A DNA stretch of 64,000 bases from Bathynomus jamesi (GCA_023014485.1 JAJOZX010002580.1:607001-671000); one strand, 5' to 3'; numbered from the stretch's first letter, positions 24,806 through 38,572 are shown. The notes: generated from the sequence alone by a model not told the origin. Made by a program: numbers and translations.

Positions 24806-27459
24806 TTGTTGTTGTTGTTTAGCCGATCAGCCCACCCTGATCGAGCAAGCCGGCGGCACGCAGATAACCGATCGCCCTCTCCGGAGTGGACCAGAGGTTC
24901 AGCGCACTAGTGATGTTGTGTTGTGTTCGTTGTTGTGCTAGAGCGGTACAGTCTGTCATAATGTGTTCAATTGTTTGTGGTGTGTCCTGGCACAGGTGGC
25001 AGGTGTCGTCTATAGAGTTGTCTAGTCTGTGTTTATATGTCCTTAAGTTGGGGTGATGTCCACATCGGAATCGTACTAAGTTAACTCGATCCGATCTGCT
25101 CAGGCTGATCTCTGACCTGTTTGGGTGGCGGCTTCGCACCTAGGACCGCATTCGGACCGAGTTGTGTCAGTGCTTTCTGGGTTAGGTGTGTTGTATGTGT
25201 TTTCTGTACTGTGTGATGTCTGTGGGGCGTGGTATGGAATGGGAGTATTTGGTTATAATGTCTCTCTGGTGTTACCTTAATGGTGCGAGGTGTTGGTTGC
25301 ATGATTGTACATGTAGTGGCAAGGGTGTTTGTGGGTTAGTTGTCGCTGCTGCCATGAATTGTGTTCCCCTCATGTCTAAATGTTCCCTAACTTTCAGATT
25401 TATTTTTGTTTCTTGTGGCAGTGTGTTCTATTGGTGTTGTTTGAGTGCATCCTGTAATGATACGAAGTGCGTTGTTTTGTTTGTCTGTAAGTATTTATGT
25501 GTGTGTTTGAGATAATGGGTGCCCAGCATGGGCTAGCATAGTCCATAACTGAGCGAATATATTGTTTGTATATGAGAGATGTTGTTTCCTGCTGGTGTCC
25601 AAAGTTTGTGCTTGTTAGTACCCTAAGCGAGTAAGTCTTGACGTACATTTGTTTTTAAATGTCCTGAATGTGGTTTGCAAAAGATAATGATGTTGTATGT
25701 GACCCCCAAGTATTTTTGTCCTGTGAGTGTGTGGAATGTTGATGTTGTTTGGTGTAAGCTGTGGAATTACCTGGTGTTCTTTTGTGTTCTTGTAAGCAAG
25801 GTGATGGTTGATTTTGTGGGCGCTACTTTGAGTCTATTGTGGGTGAGCCAGTCTTGTATACTGTTTATGTATGTTTGTAGGTTATTTGTAGCGGTATCGA
25901 TGTTATTGTGGGTGGATGTTAGAGTGATGTCTTCTGCATATGATGATAAGGTAAGCTTGTTATCTATGGGTGTTGGAATGTCATGCATGTATAAGTTGAA
26001 GAGTGTTGGTGAGAGAACAGAGCCTTGAGGGACCCCGTTCGGAAAAAGCTTGTTTTTGGATGACTTGCCATTAAATGTGACATGTGAGTATCTTCCTGAG
26101 AGATAGTTGCTCAGCCACCTTTTGGTATTATTGTGCATGTTTGTGTTGAGTATTTTGTTTATGAGAGGGAAGCGTGGGATAGCATCAAATGCTTTACTAA
26201 TGTCTACTGTTGCTAATAGTGTACGTTGAGCTGGCCATCCATGATGTGCTGCGTGAGGTTAGTGAGTAATGTCGTGGTTGAGTGGTGAGGTCTGAATCCA
26301 TGTTGAGTAGGCGATAGTGGTATGTGTGGGTGGGTGATTTGCAAGATTAGCCTTTCTGTTACTTTGGAAGATGTGCATAGTAAAGTAATGGGTCTATAGG
26401 AAGCTGGTTCTGTTGGATTTTTGTTTGGTTTGAGTAGTGCAATAATTTTACCTTGATTTCAGGAATAATAGTGTTGGTATGAATATGTGCTGATATTTGT
26501 GAGAGCTAGTATTCCTTGTGGGCCCAAGTGTTTAAGGTGTATGTTAGATATGTTGTCTGGTCCAGTAGCCTTCGAATTCTTAATGTTTTTGATGATCTTG
26601 GTGGTCTGGTCTGTATTGAAGGGTGTAATGGTCGTGTCGAGTCTGTAGGTTTTCTTGTGTCTGGCTGTTTGTCTGTCTGCGTGTTTCTGGTTGTTGTCTC
26701 TGTTTAAGTAACTTATCTTTGCGTAGTGATTAACTAGAATGTTAGCTTGTTGTGTGTAAGTTGGGATATTATTTCGGCTGCGACATATAGCCGCGTGTGA
26801 GGTGTGAATGCCGCTGTTAGAGTGGGTAATGCTGTTTATAGTCTTGTATAGCCTGGATGTATCTGTGGAGTGGTTTAGTGTTGCTATGAATTCCCTGAAT
26901 GTTTCTGTTTGTTTTTCTTTGAGTTTGTTGTTTATTTCTGTGTTGAGCTGTTGTATCTGCAGTTTTATGGCTTCTGTGTGTGGTGTTTGTGTGTTACATT
27001 TGAAGTTGTTACGTTGCCTTATGAGGTGGGCTATTTCTCTAGTGTAATTTGGGTTGTATTTCCTAATGTTGCCCTTAGGTATGTATTTGTTTGCATTATT
27101 GATAATCTGATTAAATGTCTTGAGTGTTGTATTGATGTTTATGATGGGTGTGCTGTTTAATGTGGTGAATTGTTCCTCAGTCTGTATTTTGAACTGTTCC
27201 CACTCAGCTTTCTTGTAATTTCTGTAAGTGTGCCTAAGGCTGTTGGGGCAGAGTGTAGAATGTGTTGTAATGATGATGGGCAGGTGGTCTGATGACAGTT
27301 GTTTTTCTGTTCATCATTGTGTATGTGTTGCTAGTGAGAGGAACAGAACGTTATGTCTGGGGAGGAGTTTGAGTATCCTGCTTGATGTGGTATGTGTGTA
27401 TGTTCTTCTGTATTGTTAAGAATGAAGAGGCTGTTTAGTTGTGTGGCTATGTTGGCGCC
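24806..27459 (-). mobile_element. 5'-truncated I/Ingi-type non-LTR retrotransposon
   Basis: Flanked by the 9-bp duplication tcaccatag (24,797-24,805 and 27,460-27,468). The mirrored left-arm site (about 18,813) has a single copy and no insert. It is on the minus strand with an (AAC)n-type 3' tail at 24,806-24,820. Reading upstream to downstream: the last endonuclease residues (SDHLPI, about 27,290), the RT start (ASYRPITLL near 26,380, then DISKAFDAIP), GVPQGSVLSPTLF and YAED at the YADD position (25,767-26,138). The C-terminus has a C-x2-C...H...C cluster (CHLCQD, HIMTDC; 24,819-25,139). Frameshifts and the altered YADD make it inactive. The clade is inferred from the C-terminal cluster and trinucleotide tail. 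Confidence 0.88.
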
Positions 27460-27649
27460 TCACCATAGTAGCCTATATAACTGAAGCAATAGTAATGAGT
27501 AACTTATATTACAAGCATTGAGTGGATCCTAGGGTCTTTGTTGGTCTGAAACATTATAACATTATAACATAAGATTAATAATTGAATGACAGAGGTACTA
27601 AGAACCGTATTAAACTTTATATTTAGGATAAAGACGATGACGTAGCGCA

Positions 27650-28601
27650 TAAAAGTTATTATATTTTGCTGCATCCGATGTTTCGGGGGACTCTCTCGCA
27701 CTTTCCCTGAAGATGAAGAACAATTAGTTGAATACGAGAAACACGGTGAAAACGAAGAAGCATCTTGCTGCCCTGAAAATCCAACTGAAATTGAAGTTGA
27801 GAACAAGGATAAAATTGGTGATCCACTGCTCGCTGATATATGCAAGAAATGGAGAAATTAGAAAAGATCCCATTGAGAAGCAAACCTTCCACCTTTGATC
27901 CCAACACAGAATTAAGAGTTTTGAAGTGTCTTCGAAAAGAACAGAAAATTTAGATAAGCTCTATTATGCATTACTTTCCATTAGACCTACAAGTGTAGAA
28001 TCCGAAAGAGCGTTTTCGGCTGCAGGGTTATACCTCACAAAATTGAGATCAAGTCTTTCTGAGAATTCACTGGATAGTCTTTGTTTCCTTAAGTCTATTT
28101 TTCAAAATGAAAAATGAATAATAATTTTTAATAGTAAATTTACTTTTCATTAAAGGATTTTTCTTTTATTTTGACTATTTTTTTCCTTTTATAATGTTCG
28201 TTGATTGTTAATAATTCAATAATATTATAGCTATATTAGATATCCTTAGCTATAGGATCTTTTTGAAGACTTAATATTTGTGGCATATATTAAATGGCAT
28301 AGTGGTTAAATAAAACACAAGGCTTACATTTTGAAGGACTTGGATTCGAGTTCAGGTGCTTTAAGCCACTAAACTGACTAAAGTCAACGTCGGTCGACAG
28401 GCTAGCTGGTATAAGAAGACATATATACTTCTTATGGCTATGGGCACTCAAGTGAAAGATGATTTTTTAACTTTTTTTCACTATTAAATTGGTGATTTAA
28501 AAATAAAAATATTTTAATATAAAACCGGTATCAATACCGGTATTGGCAAAATAATCGGTATCAATACCGGTATTGAAAATTTCGGCATTTTAACAGCCCT
28601 A
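27650..28601 (+). pseudogene. hAT transposase C-terminal remnant (right arm)
   Basis: Mirror of 16,341-17,290. Positions 27,710-27,868 encode an acidic segment ending DPLLADICKKW. A shifted frame gives KIPLRSKP. The frame 27,926-28,117 gives the hAT dimerisation motif (SVESERAFSAAGLY). Two frame breaks and a missing N-terminus make it a fossil. The 3' terminus is taken as ...AACAGCCCTA at 28,601. Confidence 0.75.
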
Positions 28602-30356
28602 GTGTTAGGGTTATGCTTTATTTTGATACGGTACTCGAATACGCATACGCCGCTCTGTTCGATGGGTTTACCGAGTGTAGGGCTAAACAAGGTGAGAATG
28701 GTCTAGAGGATGATGATTATTTAATAAGTTTAGACTCTTCGAAATATCATGAACTTTGGTACAAAACACTAACGCGTAAAAGATAGAACAACATTTCCAA
28801 AAACAGTGATTTCGCATATCTAAATTGTATAATTCAGCTCATTAAACATCAAATTAAACAAGAATGACATTTGTAATTTAAACAAAAGCATAATAAGTTA
28901 GCAGAAAATCGGTCACATCATATAACATTAATAACATAATATTTAAAATTAAAATAAACGAATTGTAGAAGGCACACTTATGCGGGTAGTGGCAAAAATT
29001 TCCATTTTCTTTTATAAACATCCATAGAAAACGTCGTTTTATTGGGGTAGGCTAGTTAAAACTCAAAAAGCGAGCTATATTAACTTTGAAAACTCTATTT
29101 AAAATAATTAATTGGATCGCATTAATTTTATTTGTGCTTAAATATGTGTAATCAGTAGTTATCAGAATACATTTGGATACAGGATGTTAATAATAATAAC
29201 TTAATGAGGGATAATGTTTCCATTTGTTTTACATACTGCCTCGTCAGTCATATATGGGTGACGTGGCAAAATCCCTATAGACCGCGTCAAGAAGCTGTCA
29301 TATTTTGAGGTAACGATGGTATTACATGTTATGAAATACCTTTTATGAAGATTGGCTTCGTTTCTAAACAGGTCTCGAAACTGATTGTGGAGTAGGTTAA
29401 GGGCAACATTATACATGAAAGTGTGTATAGAGCAGATTACAGCGTTTTCGAGCAGCAAAAATAGTAACTTACGAGCTATTTACATATTTTGCATTCTTAT
29501 TTTTTTAAAATTTGTTTCACGCTTTTTGAGTTTTGATCATTTGGGGGAAGACGCATCTTTTAATATACGAATTATTCCTATATATATATTATTAATATCT
29601 TGCGTCGATCTCATAAGATCGTGTAATGACTCGGACTTTATGCGATTCCTATGCAAAATAGTATTGCGTGGGTAAGTGTACTCGTTCTTGCTTATACCTT
29701 AAAGGTTTGCCCTGCAGAATATCCTGATGCATGTATGTTTATTTTTCATTTATCTAAATGAAGAAAATCTTTAACTGACTTTTTGTATTTAGTAATTTTT
29801 AACACGCAAATTACCCCAAGAAATAGTTTATTATTATTATTATGAGCTTGTATATTACGCATGATGGTGATATATATATATATATATATATTTGATATTA
29901 ATTCGCAAAATTAACAAAAACATTTTGACAACTGGTACTGGCATTTTTATTCAGTAATCCCGTATTCTTTTGGAAATATTTAAGAAAAAGGATTTAAAAG
30001 TTGGATCGCACCTAGACGCGTACAATATACGGACTCACAATTAGCGAAAATTGTGTTAATAATAATACTAAAAATAGGAATTATGTAATAAAGTGTTTTT
30101 TTTAGTTGTGTAAAGAGAGTGTGTTTAAATTTTAACTATTTATTTAATAAACAGAATTTCTATAAGAAGTCTGACAAAACAATAGAGAAAGTAATAATTA
30201 TTAAGCATTGTTTTAATAAAATTTTCTAATTTTGTTTGTTGAAACCGCTGACGAAAGTTAATTAAAAATTTCTAGAGATAAAATTCTAGTAAATACGGTT
30301 AAATTTTAAGTGAAAATTCGCAGAATATTATTTCTAGTTAACAGTGAAAATAAAAT

Positions 30357-30357
<1 letters not shown>
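28602..30357. other. AT-rich non-coding segment (right arm)
   Basis: Mirror of 13,660-16,340 minus the mariner. A TA tract near 29,868-29,892 marks the empty site of the left-arm mariner. A minus-strand frame at 29,201-29,458 is open but unrecognised. One member of the ~120-bp direct repeat pair is at 30,050-30,168. Confidence 0.5.

Positions 30358-30442
<85 letters not shown>
30358..30442. repeat. Microsatellite (TA)n(GT)n
   Basis: Longer than its partner at 13,595-13,661, showing length drift between arms. Confidence 0.95.
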
Positions 30443-30444
<2 letters not shown>

Positions 30445-30839
30445 ACGAGTTGTTCATTCGTTTATTTTATATATATTTTTTCTACAAATATGATTATACG
30501 TTTTGTATATTTTCAAAATAATTAATATTTATACACGCGCAGATAGGGTGAGAAGTTTGGGGGAATGAGGGAGGGGGAGACGACCGTGTGTTTTGACCTG
30601 AAATTGTTTCATCTTTCTTTGTAAGGTTTCTTTTCCTTTCGTTATTACCACTGTTATTCGTGATTTAACGAAAATTGTGATATTAATAATAATAATAAAA
30701 ATAGGAAATAAGTAATAAAGTGATTTATTTTAGTTGTGTAAAGAGAGTGTGTTTAAATTCTAATTATTTATTTAATAAACAGAATTTCTTTTAAAGTAAA
30801 TTGTTGGAATTAAGGAGAAGATTCATCTGTTGTGGTAAC

Positions 30840-31150
30840 GAATTAAAATAAATGGTGGTACCTGACAACTATCGTCATATAAATATATGGTGGTATTTTG
30901 CAACCAAATGGATGAATAATATATGAAATAATTTAATAAATATTGCTATCTGGCAACTCAGTCTTCTAGGCTGATTAATATATGAATTAATTAAATATAT
31001 AGCACAAACTGGCAACTCAGCCTTCTATTGGCTGGTGAATTAAATACATGGCGCTATCTGTCAACTCAGCCAACTGGCCGATTAGAAGTCTATAAAAGAG
31101 CGGGAGGCGGACGACGGAGTCATACAAGCTCGGCTCCCAGCCGAGCAAGG
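30840..31150 (+). promoter_or_regulatory. Promoter-like block with tandem upstream repeats (right arm)
   Basis: Mirror of 12,888-13,200. Order on the plus strand: imperfect repeats with GGCAACTCAG/GTCAACTCAG cores (30,845-31,070), ATTGG at 31,027, TATAAAAG at 31,091-31,098, and the GCTCGGCT hairpin at 31,128-31,146. All elements are conserved in both arms. Promoter role is inferred. Confidence 0.45.
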
Positions 31151-31239
31151 ATCTCTGGTCCTTTCTTTTTAATGGTCCTTTGGGTGGTGAGGAAACCCCT
31201 TCCCTCCCATAGAGGCCTCTTAGGTTAGGTATACCCCTT

Positions 31240-31680
31240 TGGGGGGTTCAGCTTGGGGAGAACTCCGCCTCCAAGTTACATACCCCTCTTTCTCTCTTCC
31301 TCTCTTGCTATCTTTTCCTTTCTGCCCCTTTGGGGGGAATAGCTTGGGAGAGAACTCCGCCTCCAAGTTGCATGCCCCTTGCAATCCCATTTTGGGGTTG
31401 GCAGCAAAGATTGGCACTCTCTTCTTCGTCTCTCTCTTTCTTTCTTTCTGGCCCTTTGGGGGGAATAGCTTGGGAGAACTCCGCCTCCAAGTTGCATGCC
31501 CCTTGCAATCCCATTTTGGGGTTGGCAACAAAGGCCGGCACTCTTTCTTTTTTTCCCAACAAAGGGGGCGGGGCTTAGCAACAAAGGGGGGTGGGGGAGG
31601 TGCTTAGCAACAAGGGGTGGGGGTGGGGGTTGGCACTCTTGCAACAAGGTGGTGGGGGTGGCACTCTTGCACTCCACCCT
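31240..31680. repeat. G+C-rich minisatellite, ~135-bp unit (right arm)
   Basis: Mirror of 12,356-12,815, with the same units and slightly different purine-tract lengths. Confidence 0.8.
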
Positions 31681-31828
31681 TTGGACACCATCCTACTAAT
31701 ACAAATATCAATGAATACAATGTGAGTTTTAAATCATCAATGCAGTAAAAAACAAGAATTTAATGCTTTGATATGCAGATTAATATTGATATCCTGCAAT
31801 GCAAGGTGTATATATATATATATATATA

Positions 31829-32736
31829 CAGGGCGTCCCAAAAAAATGTATACACACTTTAAATAATTATAAAGGCAGTGTTTATTAAAATACATTTCAT
31901 TTTCAAAATGTAATAGAATCTACAGACATTATTTAATTGTTTTGTCAACGCCTGTTTTCAAACTGACGTCCGTTCTGGTCCAGGCACTGCTGATAACGCG
32001 AAGCAATGGAATCGCAAACATCACGAAACATTTCGTTTGGTATTTGTGTGCATTCTCGTTCAATGGCTGCTCTCAATTCAGCGACTGTTGCAGGTTTTAT
32101 AGCGTAGACTTTGTCTTTTAAGTATCCCCATAAAAAAAAGGCTAGTGGTGTGAGGTCTGGTGAACGCGGAGGGTATTCTACGAAACCCCTTCGTCCAATC
32201 CACATCCACATCGTGCCAAGTACCACTCGCAATACTCCACTCTTCGGTCCGGATCATCTTCATTAATAGCATGGACTAATCTTGGAATGTAACTTTTCCA
32301 TTGACAGCGCTTCAAAATGCGTTGGACAGACGATTCTGAAATTCCTACCTCACGACTCGCTTGCCGCACAGATTTTCTTGGACTTTGGTGATACGTTTCC
32401 AGTACTCTTTCTTGCTTTGTGGGGCTTGTCGATGTCCGTGGTCTTCCGGAACGCTTCTTGTGGACATTCTGAACAGTTCCATCGGCTTCAAACTTATCTC
32501 TAATTCGAGTGATGGTAAGTCGCGTTGGTGGATCTGTTTGAAACTCCCTCCTAAACTGTCTTTGCACTTCAACTGCGTTTTCACACTTCCAGTAGCATTT
32601 TAGAGTGAATTTCCTTTGTTCAAAGCTTAGTCTGACTGCCATTATTAATTCTAATGGGTTTAACTTGGAAAGAAAGAAACATCAATTGAGCTATCAGCTG
32701 TTAAAGTGTGTATACATTTTTTTGGGACGCCCGGTG
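31829..32736 (-). mobile_element. Mariner-type deletion derivative (right arm)
   Basis: Same element as 14,147-15,051, with ends cagggcgtcccaaaaaaatg and its near complement, inserted in a TA tract. The transposase N-terminus is at 32,642-32,178 and the C-terminal catalytic part (WIGRRG, PPRSPDLTPL, GYLKDKVYA) at 32,232-31,945. The internal deletion after YCEWYLA is at the same codon as in the left-arm copy, so both descend from one deleted founder. It sits at a different position: the mirrored left-arm tract (about 12,190) has no insertion. Confidence 0.88.
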
Positions 32737-32748
32737 TATATATATGTA

Positions 32749-32829
<81 letters not shown>

Positions 32830-34359
32830 GGCGTGGCGCACTCACACACACACACACACACACACCACACATGATCTTTGTATAGAATTTTGTCGGAAAA
32901 TTTCCGGCAGAGGTCTCTCCCACCGTGAAATTTGGGGAGGATTTCTGTTCGCTGGGAAGAGTGAGGGGAGAGGGGGGATGAGGCGCCTGGATCTCTCATT
33001 GTATAATTATAAAATAACTTATTCTCAAATTTATTTATTGTGTAGGAAAATGTTTTCCACAGTTATCGATTATTTATCGATTAATAATATCTATAACACT
33101 TTTGCTCTACGTACCTATTTTTAGCGTTCCATTTGATTCGATTAACTGCTTTTCCCGGGCCCCCTAGAATCTCGGGCCCCGGGGATTTATCCCGGATTCC
33201 CCGCCCTCTCGGCGGCCCTGGTGATATTAAATTCTTGGGGAAGTGGCTAATTTTCGAAATATAGGCCATTTCCACCCTAACAATCTGAATCACAAGAAAG
33301 TGGGCAGGGCTATGAAAAGAGGAAAATTGAGGGGTAAGCACACACGAAAAAAAACTGTAATAAGCACACTAAAACTAACCTAACCTTCTGAACTGCTTGA
33401 ACGAACGAGAGATTTCAGCCGACACACGCCATGACAAACAAAGCAACAATTGATGCGTATCCGGCTAATCATCAAAAAACAAATGCGCTGATTGGCTGCA
33501 GATTGTAAGAGAGTTTTTCAGTGGATGTAAAATTAAAAATTGAATAACTTCAAAACTAGCCATTTCCCCAAAAAATGAATATCACCACTGGATTCAGGAG
33601 CAAAGTACCTCTAGAAATACCACTTCTTATTAAAAAATCGTTACCCCGGGGTTTTCTCTACATTAGCCGGCACTACTAATACACGAAGTAAGGCTTTCGT
33701 TATCTACGGCTCAGTTAATTTCTTCCAAACGGAGTCTCCTTGTGCCCAATGAAAATCGGAAGTAGATAATACAATCGTTTCACTGTTTGAATACAGAATA
33801 TAAAAGAAATAGGGGACTATCAGTTGTCACGAGGGCCGAATTCATGCCTTGTGTTAGGAGGGCTCTCCCAACAAACAATAAGTTTTAAAGCGGAGGGTCT
33901 CAAAATCGCTGTTCGAAGGATTATTGGTAGAGCTGTGGCAGCCACAAAAGATGTGGAAGAGCCAAGAAATTCGATGAAAGAGCTGAATGTGTCAATGCAA
34001 GAATCTCTGAAATATCACCGGACGTCCTCCAACTACATTCGTGCAGATCTTGAAAAATACCACAGTATTTCCGTAACATAGGAAATAGGAGGAGGGTGTA
34101 GACACCAAATAGGACACCAAATAGGAGAAGAGTATTGACACCAATCGACCAGGGAAGTACTCTGGGAGGGGGAGGGGCGTTAGACAGAAGATCAGAAGAT
34201 AGGGAGTGCTGGAACTCCAGTTTTCTCCTGTCACACTACATTCTTTTCAAAATTAAAAAAAAAAAAAGGCATCAATTTGAAGAGCCTCGGTCCCCTGGGA
34301 AAGGGACCATAAATATACCCACTTCTGGCTACCCAACTGCCGATACCAGGAACGCAGAC

Positions 34360-36903
34360 ATGGGCAGTGGGACTGGATCTGTTACCGCCCAGTCGAGATG
34401 TTCTGGACCTCTGTGATTCACTTTTCTTAAATTTCTGCAACATTCCTGGCCTTTTCTCAAATTTTCAATCTGTTGAACACCACCTCTCCCCCTCTAAACC
34501 TCAGCTTCATTCCTCACTGAAACTCAGTGACAGCAACCCCTTTTCTGTACCCTCTTACTTTCTCTATGCTCAATTTCACTCCAAAGGTGGATGTTGCGTA
34601 TATGTACGCAATGACCTAACTTGTTTTGTATTCTTGAACTCGAATCTTCCGAATTCTATTCCCTCTGGCTACGGCTTACATGCTAATCTCAAACTAAGTG
34701 TTCTGCGCTGTTTACCTTTCTCTATTCAACTGACTATCCAAAATTCTTTGACTACCTCACTTCCAAAGTGGAATACATTCTTCCCGCTATCCCTTTGCTG
34801 AAATCTCCATTTTAGGAGATTTCAATGTTCACCACTACCTTTAGCTTTCCTCCCATTTCACATTTCACTAACATCCCTGGTGAACTAGCTTAAAACTTTT
34901 CTACCCTAAATGACCTAGAGCAGATTGTACAGCACCTACTCGGATCCCTGATCGCCTTGGAGATAGGCCCAATATTCTGGATTTTTTACCTCTCATCCTT
35001 CTTCTTACTCTGTGAAACTTTTTTCTCCGTTGGGGCCCTCTATCCTGTCCTATCGCTTCAATTTGGCCTTTGGTACTTCAGCGCCGCTGATTGGGAGGCC
35101 ATTAGGCAGTACTGTGATTTCCCATGGAATGATTACTGCTTCCGTGGCGGGGGGGGCCTTCTGGGTGTGCTGAGCACATCACAGAGGTGATTCTTTCAGG
35201 CATGGAGGCGTACATTCCATATTCTATTCCTACTACTAATGCAAAAACCTTGGCTTAACTTTATTTGTTATAATGCTATCCACAACAGAGAGGAGGCTTT
35301 CAGAAGGTACCATCACCATCCAACTCCTGACTCTCACTCAACTTATATTTCTGTCCGTAATCGTGCAAAATCTGTTCTTCGACTAGCCAAAAATTCCTTC
35401 ATCAGACAAAACTGTGAAAACCCATCCAATTCTAATTCTTCTCGCTCTTTCTGGCATCTAGCTAAGAACCTCTTCAACAACTTTACTTCCTCTTCTTTCC
35501 CTCCTCTTTTTCATTCCGACGGCACAGTTGCCGTCTCTTCTCCTGCGAAAGCTGAACTCTTCGTTCAACCCTGGACGATTCCGGTGCTGTTCCTCTTCTT
35601 CTCCCCCTCTGACTTTATTATATCTGAAATTAGAATCTCTTCTAAAGATGTTTTTTTTTGCCCTATCTGGGCTCAACTCTGGGAAGGCGTATGGTCCTTA
35701 TGGTGTTCTTCCTGTTGTTCTTAAGAACTGTGCTTTTGTGCTGACACCCTGCCTAGGCAAACTCTTTCGTCTTTGTCCTTCATCTGGTACTTTTCCTTCC
35801 TACTGGAAGTTCGCTTTCATTCATCCTGTCCCAAAGAAGGTTGATCGCTCTCAACCATCCAACTGTCGTCCAATTGCTTTGATTTCTTGCCTTTTTATAG
35901 CTTTTGAATGTATCCTTAATAGGAAGATTCTTAAACACCTTTCTTCTCACAACCTTCTTTCAGATCGTCAGTATGGATTCCGGAAGGGACGCTCTACTGG
36001 CGAGCTCTTTGCATATCTCTCTGACTCTTGGTCATCCTCCTTTCGGGATTTCGGTGAAACTTTTGCTATCGCCCTAGACATATCAAAAGTTTGAGTCTGG
36101 CACAAATCTTTAATTTTCAAACTGCCCTCCTTCGGTTTCTATCCTTCTATTTGTTCCTTCATCTCTAATTTCCTTTCTGGCTGCAGTTGTAGATGGCCAC
36201 TGTTCTTCTCCTAAAGCTATTAACAGTGGTGTTCCTCAGGGTTCTGTCCTATCACCCACTCTTTTCTTTTTATTTATTAATGATCTTTTAATTCGCACTT
36301 CCTATCCTATTCACTCCTATGCCAATGATTCCACTCTTCACTTCTCCACCAGCTTCCCAAAGCGTCCCTCTCAACAGTCACTCTATGATTCGCGTAGTAC
36401 GGCTATGGAGCACCTGACCTCTGATCTTTCTACTATCTCTAACTGGGGCAGAGAAAACCTTGTGGCTTTCAATGCCTCAAAAAACCAGTTCTTCCATCTG
36501 TCTACTCGTCACAATCTTCCACACAACTACCCCCTTACCTTCAACAACACACAACTCAATCCTTCCTCTTCTCTTAACATTCTTGGCGTTTCCTTTTCTT
36601 GTGATCTTTCGTGGAAAGATCACATATACTGTCTTTCTAAAACAGCTTCTAAGAGGTTAGATGTGCTGTACCGCCTCCGCAGTCTCTTCACCCCTACTCA
36701 GTTGCTGTCTCTGTACAGGGGTCTTGTTCGCCCATGTATGGAGTATGCTTCTTATGTGTGGGATGGTTCAACCCACACAGCCGTACTTGACCGGGTGGAA
36801 TCAAAGGCTTTTCGTCTCATCAATTCCCCGCCTCTTATTGATTGTTTTCAATCTCTCTCTCTTCGCTGCAGTGTTGCCTCACTCTCTCTTTATAGGAGAC
36901 ATG
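34360..36903 (+). pseudogene. NLTR1 copy C: non-LTR retrotransposon, 5' and RT part
   Basis: The endonuclease start (FLNFCNIPGLFSNF, 34,420) follows an open stretch from 34,367. The EEP domain runs to about 34,850 with frameshifts. The linker is at 35,239-35,724, the RT start at 35,528-36,094 (PVPKK, NCRPIAL, QYGFRKGRS), the catalytic part near 36,220-36,350 with YAND, and the thumb at 36,405-36,911. The DISK deletion near 36,088 breaks the frame, as in A and B. The coding region is interrupted at the ATG of 36,901-36,903 by the Academ-like element and resumes at 43,621. Confidence 0.87.
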
Positions 36904-38530
36904 GTAAGTGACTTTTCACTTCAAATCATGATGCAAAGGTCCCCTTTGGTATGAAAGTTCCTTAGAGCCACAGGAAAAAATTTATCCAAAGACACAAGTT
37001 GTATCTTAAATCCAAAATGGCCGCCGTCGGCCATATTGGAAAACATGGCCGACTCAGAGCCAAGGAACCGTTTGTCATAGAAACTATTATGATACATGTT
37101 TCCCAGCTAATTTGAGGTTGCTGAACTCATGTCTGGCATCAATTTTACATTTGGAATGCATTTAAAGGTCAAATCTGGGAAATGATACACAAAGTTGACA
37201 TTTTGATAAAATTTATGAAAACAGAATTTAGTATAATTGATACATAGTATACTGGACCAATAACTAGCCGACTCAAATATATCATCACACAATGTTGTGA
37301 CAGTGTAAGCACATTCATGACATTCCTTCGTTCAGCACTAACCTGATTCCTCATCTGTCTGTACCTCACTCATCTTACCAGTGTGGGAGCACGAACCTTT
37401 ACATCTACAGAGATACATGTAGGGCTGCCCCTGCACGTAGCACTTACAAGGAGCCTTACAGTCTGTCTTACACTGGCAAATGACAAGCTCTAGTATGTCC
37501 CGCGAAATGGTGGGAGTTGTGGTGTAGACTGGAGTTTGCGCAGAGTCCGGGGATTCTTGCCGCCATCCCCATTCCGTTGGAGAGACTGGCGCTGGAGCTC
37601 TGATGAGCGTATTACCCCACACGTGTCCACTTTGAAGTCACAAGAGAAATAACTGATTAGTTGAAATAACACTTCTAGAAATACAACTCCATGCAGTAAT
37701 CTCAAGCATGAGTGATGTCCCCATCCATGCAATGCTGTCTTACCTGATAGGCTACTTTGAGGAGGTGCTGATGCAGAGTGTCGCTGCTTGGAGGCATGTG
37801 CTCGAAGTCACGTCCTTTGCGGAGGAAGAGGGAGAGTCTAGCAGTATCTACGCTTGTGATGCCCTCCTCAGAGACACCATAGAGCTGCATGACGAATCTC
37901 TGGAGCGTGGGTGTGTGAGTCTTGATCATCTCCAGGGTGGGGTTAGGGCAGGAGAGCAGCTCGAGAGGTCAGGTGAGTTCAGGGAGGGACTGCCACAGTG
38001 ACCAGGCCGTCTTCTTGCCTTTGCCATAGAACGCTGAGGTCGTGTCGCATCCCGTTAACACATGAAACGCCGGCAGTGCCATTGCCTTGGATGGTCCAAG
38101 TCCGCGGGCGATGACATGCGCTGGAATGTACCTGGCAAGGGATGTAGAGATAAGTTAGACAATGGCCTCATGATTTAAAAGCTATCGGTACACTACAGAC
38201 ACCTGGCTTAAAGACACCTCAATAAAATGACTGTACCTGAAGTGACGCCGCGATCCGAAGGCAATCCAGAGTTCATCAATCCTCTGTCCGAGGGCCATAA
38301 AAGTGGAGACGCCCAGCACTACAACATCGCTGTCGCTGGTGCGGACGATCACTCAACGATGACCGGCGTAGGTAGCTGCAGCCACATGCAGAAACATCCG
38401 AGCGTCGGCTTCCTCGTCTGTGCAGGGGGCAACTGCACCAACATCAGCGTCAGTCGGTGAACTCGCACAATCACTGAGAATGGTGGTGAAGAGCTGCTTG
38501 CCTGAAATGAAGAAATCAACGTAATTGAGG

Positions 38531-38572
38531 ATATGCTGAGGAAGTCAATGTAATTGACTTCCTCAGCATATA
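38531..38572. repeat. Short perfect hairpin inside transposon intron (copy C)
   Basis: Same structure as 4,184-4,225 and 6,372-6,415. The stem is preserved in all copies; copy B has one change in the loop-proximal bases. Confidence 0.7.
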
